Positions 1 to 10,912 of a stretch of 64,000 bases of DNA are shown in pieces. Below the pieces are notes generated by a model. That model saw only the letters and a list, made by a program, of their open reading frames with translations. It had not been told where the DNA came from and did not search any database. The position numbers were made by a program, and so were the translations under genes. Source of the stretch: Cryptomeria japonica (lineage: Eukaryota > Streptophyta > Pinopsida > Cupressales > Cupressaceae); assembly GCF_030272615.1 (NCBI RefSeq), contig NW_026729168.1, positions 12,501-76,500 on the forward strand, given 5' to 3'. Position 1 is the stretch's first letter, and every line of letters begins with the position of its first letter.

Positions 1-350
1 GGTTTGCCCCAAAATTGAAAATTTTGGCAGCATAAGCCCTTAAAATGAACAATGGGAAATTCTCAAAAATAAAAACTAACATGGAAAACAAAATAAACTA
101 ATTTAAACTATTTGCCAATTCAACTCAAAAACTCAACAAAGATTGATTTACACCAAATTTTCACCCAAACAAAACAAATCATTTCACCAACTTGTTTAGC
201 TATCTAGGCAAATAGGGTTGAAGGAGAGAAAACCACAAGACTCCAGGCAAATTCCTCCACCAACAAACTCTAGCTCAAAAATCAAACACAGAGATTTTTC
301 TCCAAATAAATAAATAAAAATTTCTCCAAAATGCATCATGAAATGTGTTT
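1..350. repeat. Possible fragment of a gypsy-type LTR
   Basis: AT-rich DNA with no reading frame. Its wording and order resemble the inner part of the gypsy F LTR (around 54700-55060): a 'tttggcagcataagccc' type phrase, then A-rich text, then a phrase about CCAAC/CTCC followed by 'atttttctcc' and 'tttctcc...aaatgcatc'. The match is loose and made by eye, so this may be a diverged relative of that LTR family or chance similarity in AT-rich sequence. Confidence 0.25.
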
Positions 351-371
351 GGTAAAAATTTCATAGATATA

Positions 372-1482
372 ATTTTTCCATTTTTGAAAGACTTTAAAAA
401 TCGACGGACGACCGAGGAAAGGTAAAATAAGTATTGAGTGTTTTAGTCCCCACCCACTGTCACATGTCGACTTACTTTTAGTTCTTTAATACCACTTTTT
501 CTACCTAGTTGTTCAAGAACTGAAATGTGTCGGTTGCTTTGAATCCGATGCTCGACTTCGACTTCACCCTTCCTCTTGAAAGACTTCAAAGATCGTCGAC
601 CGAGGAAAGGTATAATTACTGTTCACTGCTTTAGTCCCCACCCCCTTATTACATGTAGGCGTACTTCTAATGCTTTAATACCACTTTGTCTACCTAGCTG
701 CTAAATAATTTGAATCTACTTTCGTTTTGTGAACGCTACGAAAAATCTTTCATCATTGATTGTCGCTGATAACAGAGATTCTCGAAACATCCATCTAAAG
801 AATTCCCTTCAAACGTACAATATTATTATTAGGACAGGAAAATGATAGCCATAAACAGCATAAATATTCCATCTTCCCTTGATGTATGGCATTGCATTCC
901 AACACTAGTTTGTTACTAACCATGGTTTTAGATATGTGTGTTCACATAGTAAAATATGATATATGATATGGGATAAAGGATTGAATCATTTTTTTTCATT
1001 TTTCTAAGGTTATTTTCAATTATCATGAATTTAATGTCTAATATAAATCATGTATAATTAATTGTTCAAGAACTGAAATGTACTTTGTCTGTCAACAATC
1101 ATCGTGAAGTTTTGTGTCGGTTGCTTTGAATCCGATACTCTACTTCAACTTCACCCTTCCTCTATGGAATCCCCCTTCTTGAAAGACTTCAAAGATCGTC
1201 GACCGAGGAAAGGTATAATTACTATTCACTGCTTTAGTCCCCACCCCCTTATTACATGTAGGCGTACTTCTAATGCTTTAATACCACTTTGTCTACCTAG
1301 CTACTAAATAATTTGAATTGTTACTAACCATGGTTTTAGATATTTGTGTTCACACACTAAAATTTTATATGGGAGCAAGGATTGAATCATATTTATTTTT
1401 TTATTTGTTTTATTTTGTAAGGTTAATTTCAATTATCATCAATTTAATATCTAATATAAATTATGTATAATTAATTTAATAA
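372..1482. repeat. Diverged direct duplication, three partial units
   Basis: A phrase containing 'gaccgaggaaaggta', 'ctttagtccccaccc' and 'aataccac..tgtctacctag' occurs at about 381-510, 585-712 and 1185-1310. The second and third units are longer and also share a GTCGGTTGCTTTGAATCCGA stretch (528-547 and 1116-1135) and a downstream block starting GTTACTAACCATGG (911 and 1319) and ending near 1062 and 1480. The second unit has about 190 extra bases (714-905) between the two shared blocks. It looks like an old tandem duplication with an indel. No coding potential is evident. Confidence 0.75.
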
Positions 1483-1666
1483 AAAAATAAATTTAGAATT
1501 TGTTTTATTTGTTTGTAAATGTTAAATTGTATTAAAATGGTGTCTATAAATGAGTTAGAGACACTTTTGAGGAACCTCCCAATTTAAGAGTGAATGATCT
1601 CTCCCAAAATAAACTAAATAGTGAAACAAATTAATTAGTACTCTAGACATCTAAAATTGCCCTCTT

Positions 1667-1806
1667 TAATTAAATAAATAAATATTTTATTTATTTAATT
1701 ATTTTATCCTAAGTCTTCTATTAATTAAATAAATTCTTATTTATTTAATTAATTCATTAATCCTAATTCCTTTATTAATTAAACAATTATTTATTTATTT
1801 AATTAA
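1667..1806. repeat. Three consecutive TTAATTAAATAAAT hairpins
   Basis: Inverted repeats made of TTAATTAAATAAAT and its complement occur at 1667-1701, 1721-1752 and about 1774-1806, each with a short loop and separated by CCTAA-containing spacers. The regular spacing suggests amplification of one palindromic unit. Confidence 0.7.
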
Positions 1807-1970
1807 TTCATTAGCCTTTTCTATCCATGACACATGTCATTTATCTCTTAATTCTTCTCTTACCTAACCCCTTAATCATTCAATTATTTCCTCTACCTAC
1901 CCTTTAATCCTAGCCTACCATTTATCCTTTACACCTCTTAATCTTATCCCTACATTTCTTACAGTGTCTT

Positions 1971-1979
1971 CTATATAAG
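1971..1979 (+). promoter_or_regulatory. TATA box candidate of the putative LTR
   Basis: CTATATAAG within a block that otherwise looks like an LTR; a CA-rich leader follows. No transcript evidence can be seen. Confidence 0.35.
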
Positions 1980-2480
1980 AGGATACTCTCATTCATTATC
2001 AACCCTAATCATCTAATCGATCTTATGCAATCAATCCTTCTTGTGATCAAGCTATCAACCACATTTCCATTATTTGTTCAGCTCTTATGCACACATAAAA
2101 TCAGAGAGAAAATATATCAAACAAGATCAATGGAGATAGGAAGTAATGGAGATTGAAACCCTACTTGACATGCGAATGGTATATTTGGTTTATTTGGTTT
2201 TTTTGCATCGTCTTAGGTATCTTCATTTGTGTATGGTGGATTGCTTTCATTGTTAGGCTAGGCTTTTGTGGTTGGATCCTTGTTAGTCTTTCAATATTGT
2301 TCTTTTCACTATCCATTTTCACCATATACAAGTACTATCAATTGTTGCAACCTTGAAAGAACTTGAAATATAAGTACACAAAGATGGTGGAGTACCATAG
2401 AGAGGTCCTTATAGGGGATCATTATATAAGAACTATGGTAAGTGATATTGTACCTACTCTCAGCCAAATTTGACCATCAA

Positions 2481-3427
2481 TTCATTATCCCTCTTCACTT
2501 ACTTGTATGTATTCATACTAGCATATCACTAAAAATCCTTAAGTAATTGAGGATTTATTCAAAAGCTACTAAATAAATCCATTTATGAAAGGTGAGAACT
2601 TGGCCTATCTTGTGGAAACCAGATATAGAATGTGGATCATGTTTTAACTATCAAATGATACCTTGAGCTATATCTAGGGCTACTTCATGAATAGGCATCT
2701 ACTATTGCTTTTGCCTCATCATTTTTGTGAACAATATCATAGTCATTTCCTTGCATTTTTGTCATCCTTTTTTTATAATATGGAGGACACACTTTGCTTA
2801 AAGAAATATTTTAAGGTATAATGATTTATTTTGATGTAGAACTTACACACCAATAAGTAAGGACAACCTTCTAAAATAACATAGTCGATATCCAACATTT
2901 AATTTCCATATGTATGTTAGCTATGTAGAACCCTGTGAATTATTTTATTTTGAAGGCAAGGACCTAAGATTCTTATATGAATATTACACCAATGCTAGTG
3001 CTAGAGGTATCACACTTTGAATTGAATGGTTTGTGGAAACCTAGAAAAAATAAAATAAGAGTGAAATACATGGTACTTTACAAAATAGTAAATCTACCTC
3101 AATTTCTTGTGCTAAAAAGATAGATTTATTTAAAAAATAATAATCTAAGCACCTAGAAAATTTACCATAACTAAACACAAGTTTGTGAAAGTACTTTGTC
3201 AAGGCTAAGGAGCTTCACAATTTTTTGAGAAACCTAGGACATTGCTACTCTTGCCTTGTTCTAAATTTCTTCCTAGGGTTAACCTAGGCACTATCTTGTG
3301 AAACAATACATCCCAAATATTCTACCTATTGAAATCCAATCACACACTTGGATTTTTTGGAATATAGATAATAATCACTTGAAATATCAAGTGTGGTTTC
3401 CACATGGTAAAGACGATTAGTTTTGGT
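2481..3427. other. No recognisable feature
   Basis: AT-rich intergenic DNA. Six-frame reading gives no frame resembling a known family, and I see no terminal repeats or RNA gene. Confidence 0.5.
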
Positions 3428-3502
3428 ATATATATGTGTGTGTATGTATATATATACATACATATACATACACATACAAATATGCATACACATACAAATA
3501 TG

Positions 3503-3556
<54 letters not shown>

Positions 3557-3559
3557 TAT
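3428..3559. repeat. Microsatellite, (ATATAC)n / (TATG)n
   Basis: Alternating purine-pyrimidine DNA built from ATACAT and CATATA hexamers, with CACA interruptions near 3470-3500. It produces artificial Met/Tyr and His/Ile reading frames on both strands that should not be annotated as genes. Confidence 0.97.
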
Positions 3560-4151
3560 TATAACATTTTGTGTAGGGAAAATAAGGGTTTTATCAATGA
3601 GGATAGAAAGACAACTAATCTAAGATATGATACCAAAAAATTAAAAAGAGGGGAATAAATCCAATAGATCTAGCCACAATTTTTTTGGAAATGAGAAGTC
3701 CAATCAAATTTAACAATTTGTTGTATTCCCCTTTTGGGTTGAAATTGTAATGTAAAATTGTGAAATTAGGGTGAAATAAGGGATAATTGAAGAATAGTAA
3801 AAACAAATAGCTACAAGTATCCAACAAAGCCACAAACTAATACTGGGCAAAATGAGAGATTCAAAATCTATATCCAAAAGTTCGTGTTTATTTTCTAGGA
3901 TGAGGTAGTAGATATCTGCACTAGTCCATCAAATTTTGCTCCATCAAAAGATAAACATGTTCATTGTCATCAACTCTGTCGAAATCTCTGCATAGAGATC
4001 CTAAGTCAATTCCTTGCACGTAGAAAGAGAGAAAAGTGTTGTGGATAGGGGTTTGACTTAGGTCAAATCCTAGTTTAGGAATTAACCTTAAATTGAATAA
4101 TATAAATACTAAAGTAAATGTTAGGAGATATACCTCAAATTTGCAATGGTT
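3560..4151. other. No recognisable feature (left flank of gypsy G1)
   Basis: AT-rich DNA with short accidental frames only. It ends in GATAA (4152-4156), the left copy of the target duplication of the gypsy element that follows. Confidence 0.5.
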
Positions 4152-4662
4152 GATAATGTTGGTTCCCAAATAAATAGATTGGAAAGTTCTAAAGGTCTAC
4201 CAAATCTTATCTTCAAACCATCTAACTAAATTGGCCAATGAATGAGAGTAACCAAAATATGATTAACTTCTCCTACACTTCAGGCTCTACAGGACCTAAG
4301 CGGGTATACCTATTCACCAATTGATTCTCTTAACTAGTGTTTTTTGTAGCAAATTGCTTACCTTTATCTAATTTTTTCTTCTATCTTAGAATATCATAAA
4401 CTTCTAGGATAGGGTGATCTTAATCACTAACTATTTATTTCTTCCTTAGCCTTATTTATCTTACTCCTTATTCCTACTTATATCTCCTAATTGAAACTGA
4501 AATAATATAAATGCTTTGAATAAAGTTTTTATAAGCAATTGATCAATGCTTTCTTCTTTTGGGCTAGAGAGTCACCCTCTTCCAAATCCTCATGTGTAAC
4601 TCTGTGAGACAATTTTTAAATTCACCCTTGATGAATCTGTCAGTTACTCTAACCCACAATAT

Positions 4663-5791
4663 TGTTGGTATTATGGATGACTTCATCATGTGTTGCACTG
4701 ATTTTGTCATTGATGTCAGTACTTATCTTCTTGGAGGTCTAAATTGTTGATTTGGCACTATGGTTATATTGGTTTACTGTTGAACCGACATATTATGTTC
4801 ACCGGTATGGTTAGTGGCTTATGCACAGTCACCGGTATATGCTCACCATCAGGTTATATGGTTCACCGGTAGCGATGATGACTTGTTATCATCTGGAGAT
4901 CATTTGGTTATGTCAAAGACATGGATTGGAAGTTTGGTTCTATTGTTTTTCTTATTGGTCTAATCAGCTTAATAGATTTGTCTTAACCGACAAATAGGTC
5001 TAGGTTATGGACCAGTATTCCATATCAACACGGTATATTATGAAGCTTGTTTATTGATTGGTTAATGTGGTAAATATATTGAGTCAACATGTTGTATCAC
5101 ATCAAGACTCATTTTGTAATTAATTTAGTTGTAATATCTTTAGTGAGCCAACCTATACATTTGGTCTTAGGTTTTGTATATATTATTGTAAGATCTTATT
5201 GAAGATCATCATGATGAGTGTGTTCGAATATTGAAGAGTGAAAATAAGCAGATCCTTGTGCGAATCACGCAAACATTATTTGAAGGTTGAAGGAAGGTTA
5301 TGAAGGTGTTTGACACATGTTTAGAGCTTAAACCGGTACTGAATCCAACATTGGAGATGCTATTTTGAGCAGTACATTATCATTGGATTTAACCATCCAA
5401 TTGTAGTCAGTGTGACTCCTATTTTGTGATTGAGTAGTGAGCTCTAGGTGGTTGGCCTTTCTGCATGTGCAGACCACATTTGTATACACTTACTATCTAC
5501 AGTAGTATCATCTGATTGTGGGTAAGGTTTCCCACCGTAGTTTTTCCCCTTACTGGGTTTCCACATCAAAATCTCTATGTTATGTGTTGTGGATGTTGTT
5601 TCTCTTTCTGTTTCATGCATTAAGTTACACCAGTACTGCTATAACTGTTAATCTATTTTACCGACACTTAAGTTTGGTTTACCGACATTAAGTTTAAATT
5701 GGAATAATTTGCATTTGGGTTATAATTTATTGAAAATTGGTTAACAACAGATTCACCCCCCCTTCTCACTTGTCCTTCTCGGGACCTAACA
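4663..5791 (+). mobile_element. Solo copia-type LTR with 5-bp target duplication
   Basis: 1129 bp starting TGTTGGTATT and ending GGACCTAACA, flanked by AATAT (4658-4662 and 5792-5796). The uninterrupted site is visible in the other G1 LTR near 17086. The 3' part carries the signatures of the copia LTRs here: 'ttcccaccgtagtttttcccc..tgggtttcca' and a GATTCACCCCCCC block about 40 bases before the end. Its middle (5320-5500) is clearly related to the LTR of element D. A solo LTR is the usual product of recombination between the two LTRs of a full insertion. Confidence 0.93.
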
Positions 5792-6238
5792 AATATTACT
5801 TGAATTACTCTTACCACAACAACCGGTCTGATTGATTTTAACTTTCCTTGAAAGGCCAATCAACAAGAATATAAGGTCATGGAACTCAAGAATGTTACTT
5901 GATTTATCAAACTACTATGAAAATAAATAATTCTTTAACACTTAGATTTAAGATAGCATTCATTTACTGTAAATAAAAATCAGAGAGAACTGATCTTAAA
6001 TAAAGATTATCCAAAGCACAATTGAAAAGAAATATTGATTCTATTACTGAAATAAAGTCTTTCATTGAAAGTATATAAAATTTGTCTCTCTTGATGATTT
6101 TAAAATGATTACATTACATACTTATAATAAAATGAGGGGTCATTACCCTTCAAAGAGTCTTTTAAACCTTAAACAAGATAGAAGCCGAATTAACAATTGA
6201 GAACCCCTAAGATCTAATTAAGCACATATGTACTTTTG

Positions 6239-8244
6239 TTAAGTGATTTGCATATCTTCCAAAAGTTTTCTCCCTTTCTCAGGAGTCATGGTCTCCATCT
6301 CATGATCAATAGTCATCTTTAAAATTCCAAGCAAATGACCTTCTTTTCTGCCTGTAATTGTATGAATTGTTTCTCTTAAGGTTTTTACTTTCAATTTATA
6401 TAAAAAGGATTTGAACTCAAGAGTTTTGATGAATTGATCATCAGAAATAAACTTGTTAGAAGCCAATTGTCTAGTATCTTCCTCAGTAGGCTCCCCAACT
6501 TCTTACTCCCTTCTTAATTGATGATATGCATCAATTTTGGTAATTGGAATTTTATTTGGTTCAAGACGTGGATCCTCTTCATCAGATGATTCCTCACTTG
6601 CAAAGGAGGGAAATTGTGTGCATAGCATCTCTTTCATCCTTGGCTCTATGTCCATATTATAGATTTCTATAGCTTTGATTGTATCCATCTCATCCAAATT
6701 TCTTATTACATCCTCCTCAAGGTAGGGTTTATGGTCATATCCACTAAGATTTTGTGTCCTCTTGACATGGTCCATAAATCCCTCTAGATGAAACCCTGCT
6801 CTAGGTGTTACTCTATTCATATTATAATGCATCAGTTTGCCCAAAATTTGGTCATATACTTCTTTACCAAGCACAATGAAATCACCAAAATACAAAGTAG
6901 ATGGAATAAAAGGTTGTTTTTCATAAGATCTCAAGTGCATAACATTAGAAAACTCTAATTGCCTTACTAATTCAAGGTAGGCAATTGTGTCTGGAATAGT
7001 TTTAGGTAGTATAAAAGGAGTGTCTTTAAACCAATAAACTGTAATTATGGTGGCATTTGAATAGAAATACCAATCTCCCCAATTATGTTCTACTGTCTTA
7101 GGTCCACCATAATCCTTTGGTCTTAAGAATCTTTTAATCTCTTCTGATAAAGAATAGTCACATGGGTGATTGAACATTCTAAAAATAATTCTCACAATGT
7201 AATCTTCAAAGTAAGTATAGTTTGACCTGGAAAACTTGTTGTCCCAAATAGATGTCCATAATTGGACTAGTAGAGGCTCACCATCTTGATCAAGCTACCT
7301 TATTTTCAACTCATCTGGCCACATACCCTTCTCATATCCATAGTATAGGACCATATGCATGAAAATTGAATAATTCTTGAGATACATTTTGGAAGGGTTC
7401 TTTTTGGTTTCCATGGGGGATAGATCAATTAGTTGGTGAATTAGAGCTGCATAATCAAAATTTCTTGGGTTGTGGCTTTGGACATCTGCAACAACTACCA
7501 TAGGTTCAATTGACATAAACTCAACAAACTCAACTCCCAGCTCTTATCGAACAAAATAATAAGTATATTTAAAATAATACTCAAATAGATTTACATGGAA
7601 TGGTGGTCCATCATCATCTTCTAGGGGCACTGGATTTCCATCCACCTTAGGTTTGTACAATGGCAATCTCCAACCTTTGTAAGTAGTATCCAACCTCCAA
7701 TATTCCTTGTTCAAATCCTCATACATAATATGATAATCACATACTTCTTCAAACCCAAAGACCTCCTCTATTGCTTCCTTAGATAGATGTGCAAATGGTT
7801 TTCCTTGGAAATCACATATGGCTTTGAGGTTTGGATTATAATATTTAGCCAAAAGCTTCACCAAGTCCACATTTACGAATACATTTGGAACAATCATCTT
7901 CCCTAGGTTCATTCTCGAAGGGTTACATATGGGTTCATGTCTGGTTCTCCTTTGCTAATGGAAGAGGAGCAATTCATAACCCTGAATGTTGGTCGATACA
8001 TCCCCTACATCCTGACATTTATCTTCAAATTTAATGGTGCTAGTGTCCAATTGGACTAATCTTCTAGATTTTATTCTTGAACCAAGGAGTTGGTTAATTA
8101 AATCTTAACACAATCTTTGTTCTTCAACCACTTCTTCTAATTCAACATTGGAGGCTTCTCCTTCTGTGTTTTTTGTTTCTTGCCTTTGGTTTTAATAGTT
8201 TGCCCCTTTTGTCTCTTTCCCTTGGATGTGGTAGGGCTATCCAT
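6239..8244 (-). pseudogene. LTR-borne open frame, unknown protein (left copy)
   Basis: A decayed coding region of about 670 codons inside the LTR, in the sense direction of the element. It begins at an ATG with a Lys/Arg-rich N-terminus (SKGKRQ..KTKGKKQK), continues with a part reading KEAIEEVFGF, then 7912 down to 6239 is a single frame interrupted only by stops. Longer pieces are 7544-7912, 7295-7516, 6503-7195 and 6239-6466. The N-terminal ~90 codons are shifted by a small deletion near 8140. The right copy has Gln (CAA) where this one has TAA near 6506. I do not recognise the protein; the KEAIEEVFGF motif resembles the ITKEVVRAVTG motif in element D's cargo protein. It is not gag or pol. 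Confidence 0.7.
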
Positions 8245-9581
8245 TCTTAAATGATAGAATGCAAATTTAAATGAATTTTGGAGAGTTACAAAAGAAACCC
8301 ACAATTACTTGTCACCACCTGAGTATTCTGGTTTGTTCTTCTGCCTTGACTACTTGTGATAGATCGCTAATATGCTTCAGACAAAAATATCTACAATAAT
8401 TTGTTATAGAGTGCTTTCTATTGTGCAACATTAATATCATCCACGATGATTAATGCCTTAGTGAATTTTGAAAATCAAACCATTCGACCGATGTGACAAT
8501 TTCCTTTTTCAGTGTGACACTATTTGTTTGCATATTGCTAAGACTTCAGTTATATGTTGTCAATGGGGAATGTCTTTTGGCCATCTTCCTTTGATTTGGG
8601 CTGATCTTTTCAATTCAATTAGTGACCTTTCAACTTCATATGTCTTTCTTATCAAAGAAACCTTCTCTCATCCCTTCTTTCTTTTTGATTTCATCCCTTT
8701 ATGGCCATCTTTGAGAGTTACAACAATCGAATATCATTGGTGGGACAATAATTGTTGGATTTACAAAATAAATCTCTCATCGAAGGCTATTTTGTTGCTG
8801 ATGTGAACATCATCTCAGACATAGTCTTTCCTTATCGGTGTGACGAGTGGATCTTTTGTTGATGTAGTTAACTTCCTCCTTTATCAAGGTGACTTGTTTA
8901 GTTGGTCTATCTTTAGTGGTTTCACCTCGATAGTATTGGTCTCGCTGATCTACCTAGCTTGTCTTATTGTTCGCGTAGAGGTGAATCAGCCTGATACATC
9001 TTTATGTAGTTCCATCGGGGTGAATTTCAATGTCTTGCTGACTTCTAAAATTTTACTCTGACCTCATAACTCTCACTGATGTCAAACTTTTCGGGTAGAC
9101 TCTTCCTGATAGTTTTCCACCTCTAAATGTGTGTCGGTATGACATATGAGATCAGGTTAATTGCTTCATGCTCATTCTGACAAGGGTTATCTCACCGATA
9201 TAATTTGTCTATCTATTAATTAGTATCTCTCTTTCTGATAACAATGCAAGTCCCTTTCTCATAGCAGGATCTCTTATCGGTGTAACATGACAATGTCTTT
9301 CCAAAAGGTTCCTACAATGCCAACTTGAAGAATACTAGTCTGATCGGTATGACTTAGTGGGGTCTTGTCGATTTACTCATCTTGAGGTGTTTTGCTAAAA
9401 TTAAATGTTGGGTTTATTTATTAGAAAAATTTCTTGTATTTTGACAACTTTAAATGTATCTAAGCTATATTATTGAGGATCATTTGGACCAAAATGCATA
9501 ACAATGGGGATTCTAAGCCTATATGACAACCTTTACATAGGGAAATCTCTTTATTTTTTCAAGGTGCTAATAGTGGCTCTG

Positions 9582-9604
9582 ACTAGGGGATGTATGCCCC
9601 TAGT
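9582..9604. repeat. Perfect hairpin next to the G1 3' LTR
   Basis: ACTAGGGG and CCCCTAGT arms enclose a 7-base loop. The hairpin sits 9 bases inside the LTR boundary, where a purine-rich plus-strand primer would be expected; no clear polypurine tract is visible there. Confidence 0.7.
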
Positions 9605-9781
9605 GGGCATAACAACAATTCAAAAATATCTTTGGGAAGTGGACCAAAATGAAAAGTGGGGGGTGAAATGACTAAATTTACATATGGAATGGTGAAAGTG
9701 AATCCTATTCTACTATGCATAGAGTAGATCTTCTTTTTAAGAAAATAATTATTTCAAGAATTGTCCATGCACTGGAAACTA

Positions 9782-10894
9782 TTAAATTTCTCCTGATGTA
9801 TTTTGAAGATAATATGAATCCTCTCCTCCTTTGTCTAGAATAATATATGGTCCAATCCAAAGTACTTCAAACTTTCCATGTTTCCCCTTATCCTGATTCC
9901 TTGCATTCGACATTAGGACCCAATCTCCTTCTCTAAATTTTTTGTTACTAGACCTTTTATCATGCACGACCTTCACTTGATGTTGAAATTTGAGGTTACA
10001 CTTTTGTACTTCTCTTCTTGCTTCATCTAGTTTAGCCAGTTGTACAAACATTTCCTCCATGGGATCTAAAGGTTCTACATCTTCATGAATCATAAATTTG
10101 TAAACTAGTAGTAGATTTTGCAATGGTAACTTTACTTGTTTCCCATACACCAATTCAAATGGGGACTTAATAGTAGATTTCTTGGTGCTGATCCGACCTG
10201 CCCATATTTCCAAGTTCAACTTAGAGTCCCAAGCCCTTTTATTGCTATCTAACATTCTTTTTATAATCTTCAAGATGTTTTTATTACTGGACTCTACCTA
10301 TCCATTCCCTTGTGGGTGATAAGGTGAGGAATGTGACACTGCAATACCATAGTCTTTACAGAAGGTAGAAAATTCTTCTAATCTAAAACTCATGCTATTA
10401 TTAGTTATGAGTTTTCAGGGTACTCCAAACCTTGTCAATATGTTCTCTATTAAAAACTTTATTACTACCTCATTGGTCGCTTGCTTAGTAGGGATGACTT
10501 CCACCCATTTTATGAAGTAGTCGATAGAAACTAATATTGACTTATGACCTCCATTTAATTTATCACATATTTCCCCTATAAAATAAAAATCCCATTATTG
10601 AGAAGGTTCATCAACTCACATCAGTCTTAGTGGTAGTGTTCCCTAATATTTCAATTTTCCTAAAATTTTCTAACAAGCCTCACATTTTCTGACATACTTA
10701 TATGCATCATTGAAGATATAAGGCCAATAATAACCTTCTTTAAGTATTATATGGGTTGTATTTTTGGCATAAAGGTGACCACCACAGACACCATCATGCA
10801 TTTCTACTAACACCCTTTTAGCTTGACCTTCATCTAGGCATAATAACAAAACTCCATCTTGGTTTTTCCAATACAAGTCTCCTTTGATGCACAT
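9782..10894 (-). pseudogene. Integrase of gypsy G1
   Basis: This inserts the cDNA into the genome. Reading from 10894: an HHCC zinc-binding region (MHDG..GGHL...YVRKCEAC), then a catalytic core with GGHKSILVSIDYF (first Asp), ITNNS where ITDNG is usual (second Asp replaced by Asn), and VESSNK (Glu), then a C-terminal part ending near 9782 with a GDWVLM..KFEVLWIGPY block typical of gypsy integrases. All parts share one frame, broken by several TAG/TAA codons between 10670 and 10273. With a catalytic Asp lost and stops present, it cannot be functional. It is the last pol domain before the 3' LTR. Confidence 0.88.
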
Positions 10895-10912
10895 ATTTGG
10901 AAGCCTACAATT

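Larger units (their letters stand above)
1519..2480 (+). repeat. Possible solo or truncated LTR with TATA box
   Basis: A non-coding block that begins near a TG, carries three AT-rich hairpins (1667-1806) and a CT-rich leader, and has a good plant TATA box (CTATATAAG, 1971-1979) followed by a transcribed-leader-like AATC-rich stretch. This is the usual order of U3 and R in a plant LTR. I found no second copy in the window, no target duplication and no PBS, so the call rests on composition only. A 67-codon frame at 2153-2356 is probably accidental. Confidence 0.35.
4157..9572 (-). repeat. 3' LTR of gypsy G1 (left copy)
   Basis: Collinear with 16583-22398 over its whole length apart from the two later solo-LTR insertions and small indels. 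It ends TGCTAATA where the other copy has TGCTAACA, so the terminal CA has mutated to TA. In element orientation it holds about 1.3 kb before the LTR-borne gene, the gene, then about 0.95 kb after it. It is 4282 bp once the nested solo LTR and one target-duplication copy are removed. Confidence 0.93.

Noticed and set aside
1104..1307. 67-codon plus-strand frame
   Set aside because: It lies in the duplicated non-coding block and is not kept in the sister unit at 511-712.
8468..9061. Plus-strand frames of 112 and 73 codons
   Set aside because: They are antisense to G1 inside its LTR, are not conserved in length in the other LTR (21696-22116), and look like no known protein.
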